A DNA stretch of 64,000 bases from Leptodontidium sp. MPI-SDFR-AT-0119. Taxonomy: Eukaryota > Ascomycota > Leotiomycetes > Helotiales > Leptodontidiaceae. The stretch lies in the NCBI GenBank assembly GCA_020726505.1, contig JAHLEZ010000006.1, forward strand, positions 1,922,001 to 1,986,000, in the 5' to 3' direction. The translations under genes and the position numbers were made by a program. The notes under the pieces were generated by a model. The model made no database searches. It was not told where the DNA came from and was given only the letters and a program-made list of their open reading frames with translations. Every line of letters starts with the position of its first letter. The stretch's first letter is position 1. This document shows, piece after piece, positions 22,160 to 33,924 of the stretch.

Positions 22160-23680
22160 CTCAGGCTGACCTTCATCGACATCTTCCCTCTTCTTCATCG
22201 CTTATATCTGCGGGACGCTATCACCAACGTTTCTCAGGTCTACCAAGCTTGAATATCTCCGTATCGTGTCTGAAGCAATACTTCGCGATGTCCGACAAGC
22301 GCCCGGATTGTCTAACCCCTTTTGTCAACGTTCTATCAGCGGTGACCAGGCTGTAAGGTCATCTCCTATTTCTAATCAGTTTTTTCTCTCTCTCATATAC
22401 TTGCGCTTGGTGATATACTTGCCACCACAGTCACAGCTTTCCAGTCAAGTGTCGAACCGACTTGTGTTCGCTTGGACTCAAATTTCTTTCACTCACCGCT
22501 TCCTCTCACCTAGTGCTTGCCAGCTCAATATGATAGACTAGTCGGTCGATACTATCGGCCTAGCGGTTGTATTAGTATTGGATTATACTTGATGCGATGT
22601 TTGAAGCCGCAACCTTCTCTCCTTAGTTCTATGGAAGCAATTCTCGTGACGCCAATGGCAGCCGGTGTTAGCCGATCGGGCGTAGATCTTCGAAGAGCGA
22701 TTCTAAAACGGCTTTCCATGGAAATATCTTGCATTCTATTTTATCGATTCCTACAACGAGTCTACTGAATTTTGAAAGCCGGGTTCAATCATGAATGCCT
22801 GCCGCCCTTTGGAAGTAGTAGAACGAAACTTCGAGGCCAAGTCTCCTGGAGACGAAGAATGCGATAGCTAACGGGTAGGAGGGACAATATGTGGCTAAAG
22901 CAGCAAGCAAGTTGGGCATCAACGCCATTATCGTCTCTCCTAGGGTGGCCCCGCCGGATTCTAAGATCTCGAAACTCTCACGGATTTCTTGAACTGACCG
23001 TGATAGTTTTTATCATTGAGCAATACTCAGATGTAAGTTTGGTGTTTAGTTGTCACTTTGTTCAGTAAAGCTAACGCATTTCTGCAGTATCCACCGCGCT
23101 ACCTACCTCGAGTCTTCTTATCCTCCTAAAGCAGACTAGAAGAGAACTACCCATATGGCAACGAGTATGGATGGATTGACGATACAAGATATTGGAAATA
23201 AGGCGGCCGAAACATGGGCATGCTCTCCGGTCCCTTCGATGCACCAAAAATAACAAACCGCTGACTCCTGCTGAAGAACAATGGCGAGGCATATGAAATG
23301 GTCGAAAACCAATCTAGCAACCCTGATAATGCTTTTGCAGTTTTCATTGAGATGATAGAAGATGAAGGGTTAGACGGTGGCGGATTCGTGGATGTTGGAG
23401 ACGGCATTTAGATACAACACAGTAGACGCTTGATACCCGTAGAGGCCGGGAAGATAGCTGTAGTTCACAAGGCACGAGTGGTGTGGTTTGTTAGAAAATA
23501 AAATGGGATTTGATATACGTTGTCCAGATTTCTGTATCACTATAATTATTATCTATGGCATGTCACAATTCAATCACCACAACTAGATATCACTACTGTC
23601 GCTGCTGGGGGGCGAGAGCATTTTGGCTTACCGAAAAAATAGTTTGTTCAATGCAGGACCTCAATCAGCCGTAATTCTCC
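22160..23680. other. About 1.5 kb of non-homologous DNA interrupting the 5-oxoprolinase pseudogene
   Basis: Upstream homology ends near 22155 (NVAAQGSL-like) and resumes near 23683 (WRNGLLYEN, then GAHPGP). Less than 20 residues of the family should lie between. I could not find terminal repeats or a target duplication at the edges. The stretch contains short gene-like fragments, so it may be a filler of several pieces. Confidence 0.6.
22882..22989 (+). pseudogene. Possible PLP-dependent dehydratase fragment
   Basis: A 36-codon stretch reads QYVAKAASKLGINAIIVSP and then ends at a TGA. It resembles the 'GNHAQGVA..A..LGI.A.IVMP' helix of threonine/serine dehydratases. No other part of such a gene is clear around it. 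Low confidence. Confidence 0.2.
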
Positions 23681-26529
23681 AGGCAAAAAACTGGCGCAAT
23701 GGTCTCTTATATGAGAATAGGGAGCACATCCTGGTCCAGCCTGTTACAGAAAGGGTAGTCCGTTGACAGTTACAGATGCAAATCTAGTACTAGGTCGTCT
23801 GTCTGCAGAACACTGCCCAAAAATCTTCGGTCCAAACGAGAACGAGCCTCTGGATTTTGCAGCTTCGAGAATAGCCTTCGAGGAGCTGACTAAAACGATC
23901 AATGCCGACTTGAAAAAAGCAGGAGGAAAATTGCTGTCTGTGGAGGAAGTCTGCCTCGGTTTCCTCAATGTTGCAAATGAATCCATGCGTCGCCCAATCG
24001 GGCAGATCACTGAATCCAAGGGACACAACACTGGTGATCACAACCTAGCCAGTTTTGGAGGAGCAGGCGGTCAACATGCATGTGAAATCGCGGATCGACT
24101 CAACATCAAGCGTGTGTCGGTTCACAAGCACGCATCGATTCTGAGTGCTTACGGGATGGCCTTGGCGGATACAGTGCAGGAAGCCCATGAGCCTTGCTCT
24201 TGTGAATAAGTTACTACTCATCTGTAAACGAGGTACAATGCGATTAGCAAACTTTCAGAATCACGTTGCTCGAGGGCTGAGGAAAGAGGGATTTTCAAGC
24301 GAGCAGATCTCGTACGAGTGCTATATCAACCCCAGATACTCTAGCTCGGATACCATGATCATGATCCTACAACCCAAAGATAGAGGCTACGGTTCTGCAT
24401 TTTTCAAGGAGCATCGGCGCGGATTTTCGTTCACACTGCCGAATAGAAAGGTTCTGGTCGAAAATCTACGAGTCCGAGGACGAGCCAACACCGGCAATCA
24501 AGCTACCAAGAAAAGGACTATCAGCACCGAAATTAACTCCTCAACCAAAGCTTATGTCACCAAGGAGGATCACAAGAGTCTTCGTGTCTATTTCGAAGGT
24601 GGATGGACCGATGCTCCTATGCTCCTGCTCAAAGACCGCCCTCCAAGGGACATCATCTCTGGCCCTGCGATGATCTATGATGACACAGATGATTGTCGTA
24701 CAACCTGGAGATATGGCACAGATTCTTCAATCTCATAGAGTGATTGATCTCGCATCAGATGGGTCTGCCCCAGCAGCAAGTCGCGATATCACTGTGGAGC
24801 CAGTCACCAAGGATCCAATCCAGGCATCAATTATGTCTAACCGCTTCATGGGTATTGCGGAGCAAATGGGCTTGACACTTCAGGACACAAGTGTGTCCGT
24901 CAACATTAAGGAGCGGCTGGATTTCTCTTGTAATGTTTTTAGACCAGATGGTAGGTTGGTAGCAAATGCACCTCATGTGCCTGTTCATCTCGGTAGTATG
25001 GAACACGCCGTGCGATACCAGTACAATCTGCACTCAAAGAACTTACGTCCAGGAGACGTGTTGGTTGTCAAATACTCCGCTGGCTGGCGGAACTCACTTG
25101 CCCGATATCACCGTCATCGCTCCAATTTTCGACAAGGATCGCAAGAATATCAGTTTCTATACTGCTTCCAAAGGTCATCATGCTGAGATCGAAGGTATCC
25201 TCCCTGACTCCATGCCTGCCAGCAGTACAAGATTATATGAGGAGGGAGCTCAAATAACATCGATGCTTCTTATAATGTACATGATGGGGTATTTCACGAG
25301 GACGCAATCGTCAAGTGCTTGTCGATGAGACAGGGTCCGATCCTGGATGTAGTGGCACCAGAAGTTTAAGCGACAACCTGAACGACTTGAAGGCCCAGAT
25401 CGCTGTCAACAGTAAAGGAGCCAATCACTGATTGAGGAGTGCGGAATCAAGACGGTAAGTCTTGAATCGAAAGTGCCACACCGGCTTACTGACATCGCCA
25501 AGTACATTTCTACATGAACGCCATCAAGAAGAACGCATCAACAAGCAGTCAAAGCACGCCTGAAGAAAACCTACGAGAAGTTCAATGGCAAACCCTTAGA
25601 GGGCATTCATCACATGGACGACGGCACCCCGATTCAAGTCAAGATCACAATCGACCCCACTGGTGAGACCGCCGAATTCGACTTCACAGGCACTGGTCTC
25701 GAAGGCTTACACTATTTCAACGCCCCCTCGGCAATCTCGAAATCAGCAACAATGTACGTCCTCTGCTGTCTCATCAACCAAGACATCCCCTTGGACGAAG
25801 GCTATCTCCTCCCCATAACCTTCAACATCCCAGCTGGCACGATCCTCAACCCAAGCGGCAAAGCAGCAGTCTGTCTCAGTCTGCGCCGGAAACCCCATCA
25901 CCTCGCAACGAGTAACCGACGTCCTGATCCAAGCCTGCACAGTCTCTTAAGGAAACTGCAACGTCTTCTCCTTCGGCTTCGGCGGTAAGGATCTCGAGAC
26001 CGGAAAGGACGTCAACGGGTTCGGTTTTGTGGAGAATATCTGTGGTGGTTCTGGTGCTGCTGAAGGTTGGTATGGTACGTCGGGTGTGCATATTCATATG
26101 ACGAATCCCCTCATCACCAATCCTGAGGTCTTGAAGGAGGGCTACCCAGTTATCCTGAACCGCTTCGTTATGAGGCCTGGAAGCGAAGGTATCGAGATGT
26201 TCAATGGCGGCACGGGTATCATCCGCGAGTATGAATTCAGAAGACTCCTTAGTTCGTCGATTGTCAGTGAGAAGAGAGTGTATCAACCCTTTGGCATGGC
26301 TGGTGGGCTTGGTGTGAGCGGGAAGAATTCTCTGGTTGAGAAGATACCGAATGGTGGTGAGAGGTGGGTTACTGTTGGAGGGAGGAAGGATTTTAAAGTC
26401 CAGACTGGAGATAGGGTTGTTATTGAGACGCCTGGAGGTGGTGGATGGGGTGAGGCTGGGAGCGAGAAGGTGTGTGTTTTGAGGACTGAATCGGGGCTCG
26501 AAGAGAGGAGTTTTGTGACGCCGTTTTAG

Positions 26530-27396
26530 ATGAGATGGGAGCAGAGTAATTAGACCTACAGTGCAGTACTTCGTATCGAATGTTGTTTCTGTTTCTCAAT
26601 AACACGACATCAAACACTCCTCTTGGCTTCTGCGTCTCAGAGGCTCAGCTCTCTCAACGCAATATCAACCGCCATACTTTACCCAATTGACACAAGAAAA
26701 CCCGTATGTAAAGAAATATCCAAAACCACCCGCCCTCCACCCATAAGCGAATTGCGCAATAGCACAACGGTATAGCGAATGCTTACTTTGGATCCCTTGG
26801 TACACTTGGCACGAAGGGCAATCAATCATCCATACAGTATACCGTACTGTAGTGCTATATACACAAGAGCTCTTGGCACTTGGCCCCGTCCATAGTAGGA
26901 AGGTTGTAAGAAAACCAGTGAAACCCATCGAACCCTCTCGCTGGTCGACTTTCGTTGCATGATCGACGGTTCGTGCGCTGGATTGCCATTTGCGATTTGT
27001 CTTTGTTGATGCTTGTTGATATTCGTGGGATGGCTAGGCGGGCATCTTGGCGGTTTAGATAGGAAGTTGGGTTTTTGAGGGGAGGGGTGGTGATTGGAGA
27101 GGTTGGAGGGTATGGTTGATGGGATCTCGTGTTTGCTCTGGTTCGGTGCGTATGCGTGTGCTGAGTGCTGTATAGGCAGAATGGAAAAGTTTGATCTCTG
27201 GTAACCAGTGGTCGATCTAACAAGGTAAAGGAAATGCCTGGGAAGGGCACAGTACCATCACGTCAACTCAAGTCAAGGTAAGTCGAATTTATAAACCTCC
27301 CCATATCCCTCCCTCACTCTCACCCAACCTCTCTCCTCTCCCTTTCCTTTCCTTTCCCACCCATCCTGTCCATCCAGGACCTAAAATCTCCCCACC
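26530..27396. other. Intergenic region, promoter of the methionine permease gene
   Basis: No supported gene. A minus-strand frame at 26855-27250 is His/Thr-rich without a domain. CT-rich sequence from about 27300 to 27390 (CCTCTCTCC, CTTTCCTTTCC) directly precedes the permease ATG and looks like a fungal core promoter. Confidence 0.5.
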
Positions 27397-29826
27397 ATGT
27401 CATCATACTGGTACACCTTCCGGCACGAGAAAGCCAAACTCGCAACCCAGTCCTCATCCGCTGAAGGAGAAGAAGACGTCGTGATCCGCGATGGTAATCT
27501 GGAGTTCACGCGCGAAGCAGGAGCAGGGAACGACTCGCAGCCTTCGTACCAGGAGGCGTCTGGGGCGCCGGTGGAGAAGGAATCGCCGCTCGGGTATGGG
27601 GTCAATTGGTTCACGATTGTGTTTTTGAATATTGGGCAGATGATTGGGACGGGGGTGTTTTCTACGCGTATGTTGATATTTACTTACCTACCTTTTGTGA
27701 TCTCATTTTCCTCTCTCTCTCTAAATTCCTCTCTGCTTCTCCTGGTCATCACAGTCCCATTTCTGTGTATGCTGTGTTGTGTATATATATACTTTGAAGA
27801 CCTAAATGAAGACTCAAGCTGATATAACCCTCCCACATAAACAGCCGGATCCATCCTCAGAGGTCTCGGCTCCGTAGGCCTAAGCCTCATGTTCTGGTTC
27901 ATAGGCTTCCTCGTCGCCGCCGCAGGAATGTCCACTTATCTCGAACTAGCAGCCTATTTCCCCAACCGTTCGGGTGCCCAGGTGGTATATCTCGAGCAGG
28001 GCTATCCGCGCCCGAAGTACTTCTTCCCCACGGCTTATGCGATGTTGAATGTCCTGCTGGCGTTCAGTAGCAGTAATGCAATCGGTAGGTACTGTACTTA
28101 AGCGAGCGAGAGCCTTGAAGTTTTTTGCGGAGTGAGAGTGCGAGGAGATGAGGAGACTGATTCGTGATTGTCCCCATTTTAGTCTTATCGACTTATACTT
28201 TTCGTATCGCGGGCCACAGTCCCACCGAATGGGAGGCAAAGGGCGTTGCACTCGCTGGATATACGTTAGCTACTCTTGGTCAGTCCTCTCTTCATTCTCC
28301 CGAGAGGAACTCTTCGGTTCGCTAATCCCTAAATCCAGTTGTTATTCTCTCAAACAAATGGTCCCTCCGATTCTCCAACTACGTCGGAGTCATCAAAGTC
28401 GGAATCTTAGTATTGTACGAAACCCCATCTCATCGTACTACAAGTACGAGTATTTATGAAGTGAGTGGTTCAAGCTGATAGGGGGGAATCTTTCAGTATC
28501 TCGATCACCGGCTTCGTTGTTCTAGGAGGCGGCGTGAAATCCATCCCAGACCCAGGGCAGAATTTCCGCAACGCTTTCGATGGAGCGACAGGTGATGCAT
28601 CTGGTGTTGTGAGAGCACTAGTCAGAGTGAATTATGCATATGAAGGATATGCGAATGCATTCAATGTCGTCAATGAGATCAAAGTACGCCACCCCCCGCT
28701 CTGCGCTCACTCACTTCCATTCAAGATTGGCGAGCCGACATCTCGGTATAGTAAGTAACTGACCGAGCAAAGAACCCCATCCGCACAATCAGATGGGCAG
28801 GACCCCTCTCCCTCCTGATCGTCGCCATCCTCTACATCTTCGTAAACATCGCCTACTTCGCAGCCGTTCCCAAAGAAGGGATAATCGGCTCACAGACCGC
28901 AGCGGCAGCAATCTTCTTCGAGACCGTCTTCGGAAAAGGGAACGCAGGTCGCGGGTTGAGTTTCATGATCCTAGTTTCCTCATTTGGGAATCTCGTTTCC
29001 AATCTCATCGGAGCAGGTCGTATCATTCGCGAGTGCGGAAGGCAAGGCGTCTTGCCCTATCCGGCATTCTGGGCTTCCACTCAACTTTTCGGTACCCCGC
29101 TGGGTCCTTACCTGCTTAAATACGTCCTCACTGTTCTCATGATCGTCGCGCCTCCTTTTGGCGATGCGTTTGATTTCGTGGTCGATTTGAAATCTTACCC
29201 TGATGCTGTGTTCATCCTCGTCATGGCTGTGGGGTTGTACTTCATCCGCCGGCATAGGAAACGGATTAATGCCGAAGCGCCGGAATTCAAGGCCTGGGAC
29301 GTCGTTGTTGTTTTCTGGATCCTGATTCAGGTTCTGTTGCTGGTTATGCCGTGGGTTCCGCCTGCGGGTGGGATATATGCTGGGAGTGTTAGTTTTTTCT
29401 ATGCCACTTATTGCTTTACTGGGTTGGCTATGTAAGTCTTTTTTTCTCTCCCTGAGTCCGAGCCACTCACTCATTCACTCGCCCCGCAATTCAATTCTTC
29501 ATTCCTGAAACTCTCTTTCTAACTCATCCGAACATAGATTGGCGGCATGTGCACTCTACTACTGGATCTGGGTTCACTTCTTGCCTAAGCGCGGGGGCTA
29601 CGCCATTCGCCAAACGGTCCTTGTTCTCGATAGCGGTGCGCAGACTCATGAGTTGGTTAAGGTCCCTCTTAGCGAACTCGAGGAGTGGGATGCCAGGCAT
29701 GATGTTATTGGGAAACAGGTCGCTGGCTCGGGATCTGGGTATGAACCGAAGGAGGGGAGTGAGGATGGTGGTGGTGTGTTTCGGGAACGTGTTGTTGTTG
29801 ATGGGGAGAAGAGGGTGGATGCTTAG
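27397..29826 (+). CDS. MUP1: High-affinity methionine permease-like APC transporter
   Basis: Seven exons: 27397-27667, 27845-28084, 28183-28278, 28339-28414, 28497-28683, 28773-29431 and 29538-29826. They encode 605 aa, close to yeast Mup1 (574 aa), and all phases agree. After a hydrophilic N-terminus, helix 1 has NIGQMIGTGVFST followed by PGSILRGLGSVGLSL, the APC-family unwound substrate-binding segment. Further marks are AAYFPNRSGAQVVYLEQGYP, VRVNYAYEGYANAFNVVNEI (an LAT/MUP1 signature) and NPIRTIRWAGPLSLL. The C-terminal tail is acidic and Gly-rich. About twelve helices are expected, in the plasma membrane, with import of methionine or related amino acids; the substrate is inferred from MUP1-like motifs. 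The first intron is long (177 nt) and could be misread. Confidence 0.87.
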
Positions 29827-30732
29827 AGGAGCGTGGGTAGGTGTGTGAGGTGTTGAGATGGGTGGGTATGTTGTGGGTATCTTTTGATGCTTTCAGGAGT
29901 GGAATGTTCGGTTCGTACTTTTATATTGCCCGCACCTAAGGTGATGGATTTGAGGAACTCGACCTGGGAAGTAACAGTCCGGGAGAATCCAGCAATTTTC
30001 ATTCCATAGAATGTATGTTCCGTGGAAATGATAATCTGAGCATCCACAGCATTTTTTCTTCTCCAGATCCGTGATGTCTTTGAGAAGATAAAGCGAATCT
30101 CCAGATGTCTCACTCTGCCCTTTCTGGAAATGCTCTCCTGATCAATCAGTTAGAGACCAATATTTCCCCACCATCAGCAGGTCCTTCCTAAATCAGCTCT
30201 CGAACGTTCTCCATGACTGTCTCATGCCTATCGGCAGCAATCAAAAACAGCACTTTGAACAGCACAAATTCGTCCCCAAGCAGAGCAGTAGATATAACCA
30301 ACCAAACAGAGACTCATAGAATATCGAACACGAGGAGAAATACGCTTCGAATCCCTCGTTGTCCAAAACAAATAAAAAATCCTAATATCTCTGGCAACGA
30401 GTGACCCCCAAATAAAAGACGACGTATAAAAGGAAAAGGAAAGAGAAATAGATTGTATGATCAGATTTCGTAAATGATGTGATGTAAAAGCTGTGATAAA
30501 TGGAAGGACATTTCTACGGGAAGACTTTCTCGGTGCTTGAGTCCTGAATATTTTGGTTTTGTAAATAAACGAGACTGAACCAGGGGTATGTATCGGAGTG
30601 AGATGAGGAACTTAACCAGACTTAACATAAAGGCGCAAAACATTACAGAACAATACCTTAAGCCAGGGCTTACTCAAGATAGATACCGACAGCACTTGAT
30701 GTCTGTTATGCTTAGGTTTGGGCGAAACCCCA

Positions 30733-30759
30733 TCTTCTTCTTCTTCTTCTTCTTCTTCT
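30733..30759. repeat. (TTC)9 microsatellite
   Basis: About nine uninterrupted TTC units, followed by a TGAT tetramer run at 30777-30792. Confidence 0.85.
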
Positions 30760-31229
30760 CTCAATCTCTCGTAATATGATTGATTGATTGATCCCAAGGT
30801 TTGCGTGATGCTCAGAATTTCTTTCATCATCTCTGATAGGCCGCCCTGTCTTGAGTATAGCGAAGGTACATAGGGTAGTACTTTCGGAAACCATCTCTCC
30901 GGACGGGGCATGAAGAGAAATGAAAGAAAGAAAGAAAGGTGGAGCTCTGGCTGAACCTCAATGCCTGTCCTAGATTAATGCCAAGATATGCATGCATATT
31001 GGCACTAGTCATATCTCCTTTCCTCGCTTCAGAGTCCAGATAGTCTAGTCTGCACATCTCAAAGAGCTCAACCCGCGCGCGTTATCCACCCACCTAGTAC
31101 CGGTACAGTGTCATCCATCACCCTCATACATCTCAGTCCGGTACTGTATGGAGAACAGACAGAATCATCTCTTGCGGCACAGCCAGCCCTACGAACGAAC
31201 ACTACCGCTCCCCTCCCGCAACCTCACGT

Positions 31230-31282
31230 CAGCCTAAGCCTCAGCCTGAGCCTGAGCTTGAGCCTGAGCTTGAGCTTGAGCC
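31230..31282. repeat. Hexanucleotide repeat AGCCTG/AGCTTG
   Basis: About nine units of AGCCTG, AGCTTG and variants in tandem. Confidence 0.85.
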
Positions 31283-32199
31283 ACCCAGTGCCGTCCGGTC
31301 GGGTGGGTGAGTGTGTCCAGTCGATGGGCGTGAGCATGATGAGCATGAGCCAGCTGAGCACGGCCCAAGATCGTGACATGGACGCTGGTGAGTGGCATGG
31401 GGGTGGATGGAGATGGGGAGGCTGTGGGCTGTGGGCTGTGGATACAAAATCGGCGGTGAGATTGCTGGATGTGGTTTTTCTCTCTCTACTGTATCCAGTC
31501 TGTACGGTGAGGTACGGAGTCACCGTCCCTACAGCATGCAGAATTTGAAGCTCGGGGTTGGTCTAGCCTTTGAATTTTTGAATATAGGTAGAGGTCCATC
31601 TAGGTGCGCACAGTTGTGCCTGCCCAACGAACGCTCTTTGAGAGGTTCGTGTGGCATTCAGTTCAGATGTACTCGGTGCTTAGGTTTTTCTCTAGATCAT
31701 CAGGGTTAAGATCTTACTTAGATTGTCATACCCTAGGTAGTTGAGGCGCGTTGAATGTCCTTTCGAAACTCACCCCACAACAGACAGACAGCGCCAGAAT
31801 GAACGGGAAATCTGCACCTAGATATCACGTTCCAATCACGTTTGCATAGGACCATCCACTGATAGCCAGATTCCGTCCTCATCTCCCCATCCACCTTACC
31901 TGAGGTACCCCTGGAACCAAAATCTATTCATCGCACATCAATCAGCATGTGAAGGAAAAAGACCCCCGTTGAAATGCTCGCTCCTCGCAGTCTTCCATAC
32001 TGGCGGTACTTATCTCTTTTTGCGAGGATTTCAAGCCATCCCTCCCATCACATCACATCTATCGATAAGAAAACGAAAGCCAGCCAGCCAGCCAGCGAGC
32101 GAACGGGACGGACGACATGTCCCCAAAGAGGAAGGAGGCAATAGCTCCGACACGTGCTCCGATGCATGATTTTGCTCACATCCCAGGCAGATCCAAGTT

Positions 32200-32314
32200 G
32201 CATCCACCCATCCACCCATCCATCCATCCAGTCGATGATTTAACTTCACCACCCAAGCAAGCAAGCTCGTCCCATCCCATCCCATCCTATCCTATCCTAT
32301 CCCGTCCCATCCCA
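32200..32314. repeat. CATC(C) tetramer and CCCAT/CCTAT pentamer tracts
   Basis: CATCC-type units at 32200-32232 and a run of pentamers CCCAT then CCTAT at about 32269-32314. A CAGC tetramer run lies just upstream near 32080-32099. Confidence 0.8.
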
Positions 32315-32812
32315 GAACAAGAGTTGCTCCGTGATCCCAACCCATCCCAACAACCCACCCCATCTGCACATCTCCTCTCCCCTCCTCTCGCTTGACTCGC
32401 GGCAAATATCGAAAAAAAGTCTCCACCTCCGACAGCGTCTAATCCTCTAATTGGCCAATCTATCCCAGGCGTAACCTGCAAATGCAGCGGTGGGTAAAAG
32501 TAAAGTAAAAGGGAAGGGCGGGAAGCGTCGCCTCACCCGAAGCGGCCAGTCGGCCGAGCGAGCTGCTGTCAAGTGCGAAGTGCTATCTATGAACGCTCGA
32601 TGTCCTCTCTGGCACCTGCGTCCGCGTGGGCATTCGCTTACCGATGAGATTTGGCTGGCTGATTGGTGGATTGATTGGCTAAGACTGGACTGACTGCAAG
32701 ACAGCTCGAGCTCCTTCGCCGCCGCTTTCCCGGGACTGGATTGTACCGGACTGGAAGTGGACGGACAGCAGCACGCACTGTCCGTACAAAGTAAGTCCCC
32801 CCACGCTCGCTC

Positions 32813-32832
32813 GCTCTCTCTCTCTCTCTCTT
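32813..32832. repeat. (CT)n dinucleotide repeat
   Basis: About nine CT units; a CCAGTG/CCAGCG hexamer array follows at about 32885-32919. Confidence 0.8.
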
Positions 32833-33639
32833 GAGCCTGGAGTCTCAACTTTTCTCAACTTCTCAACGGGTGGTGCAAGCCACCAGCGCCAGTGCCAGTG
32901 CCAGCGCCAGCCAAACCAAGCCAACGCTAAAGCCTCAAGACCTAGATCCTGGGCAGATAGTGACGGTGAGAGAGAAAGAAAGAGGGTGAGAACGGAGAGA
33001 GAACTAGAGCGGGCGGCAAAGAAATCAATCTTGCCCTGGGCGGACTGCGGACTGCGGAGTCTGGAGAGATAAATGTCCTATCTATCCACAGGCACTGTAC
33101 CCGATAATGCGCTGGCTGGGTGTGAACTGACCTTCAAAGTCGATCAAGCTTCATGGTCTGTCTGTCTGTTTGGTATCGTGTGTTTTAGATATCTCGAGAC
33201 TTGATTGCTTGCTTGCTTGATTGATTTTCATCTTAGAGAAGAGTTCCCTCATAGAAGACCTACCTAACCTACTAATATCACAACAGAACAGAGCATAGGC
33301 ATTGGTTTTGCTGTGAATGCAAGCGCACAGTTCCTGGATTCCCACTTCACACACTTCACACACTTCACCTCTCTTCATTTCAGCTTGCAGGCACCCAGCC
33401 TATGTCCGTGACGAACTCGTCTGCTTCTAATATCAGCTTTCAGGTGTGGCGTTCTCTGCTCACCCTGCTCACTGCTCACTGCTTGCTGCTGCTTGCTGCT
33501 CACCCCTCACTCTTATCACACACAAAACCTACTGTACTGTATACAGTGCATACCGACCGTCCGTCCGTACTCCCGTAATCGATCGAGTCTGACCTTATCA
33601 GACTGACCAGGGCTGGCGCTGGCTGGATGCTCCAGGGTT

Positions 33640-33760
33640 CTCGCACTGTTGCTGCCCTGCCCTGTCCTGCCCTGCCACTTCCCTCCCTCCCCTGCCTGCC
33701 TACCATCCTCCCCGTCCCCATCCCCTGTCCTGTCCTGTCCTGTCTTGCCCTGCGATATTA
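33640..33760. repeat. CCTGC/CCTGT pentamer-rich tract
   Basis: Several blocks of CCTGC and CCTGT units, pyrimidine-rich, ending about 165 nt before the start of the Pth11-like gene. Confidence 0.75.
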
Positions 33761-33924
33761 ATACCATTGTCTACCCGCCATCCCAGGAGTCCAGATCTTG
33801 CTGCTTGAAAATGCGGATGCGATGCCAAGATAACCTTCTCGTCGTCGGCCCTGAGTATGCCTTCACTGCGGCCGTGGTGTTATAAGGAACGCGCAACATT
33901 CCACGACGACAGCGATCAGTCGGT

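Larger units (their letters stand above)
21749..26529 (+). pseudogene. 5-oxoprolinase pseudogene, truncated and multiply frameshifted
   Basis: Hydantoinase A-type homology: LSGPAGGVVGF and IGFDMG (21749-21975), then TSTDVSRYGG (about 22033), an interruption, and GAHPGPACYRKG split over frames near 23730. LTVTDANLVLGRLS and SFGGAGGQHACEIADRL follow. The hydantoinase B half has VVQPGDMAQILQSH, PHVPVHLGSMEHAV, LAGGTHLPDIT, FYTASKGHHAEI, TAEFDFTGTG and finally ETPGGGGWGE. The frame changes at least near 24690, 25060, 25310 and 25880, and TAA replaces a Gln-like codon near 25948. The N-terminal ATP-binding part is missing. The intact enzyme is a cytosolic ATP-dependent hydrolase converting 5-oxoproline to glutamate in the gamma-glutamyl cycle. 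Most lesions are small deletions rather than C-to-T changes, so ordinary decay rather than RIP. Confidence 0.9.
29827..33924. other. 4.1 kb intergenic region dense in simple repeats
   Basis: No gene with domain or splice support was found in either strand. The interval is rich in microsatellites and pyrimidine or purine tracts, listed separately. It probably contains the long promoter of the Pth11-like gene at 33925 and perhaps non-coding transcripts. Confidence 0.5.

Noticed and set aside
30588..30911. Frames spanning the TTC repeat (poly-Phe or poly-Glu proteins)
   Set aside because: Produced by the microsatellite; no unique coding sequence on either side.
31108..31548. Ser/Leu-repeat frame over the hexamer repeat
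   Set aside because: Simple-repeat artefact.
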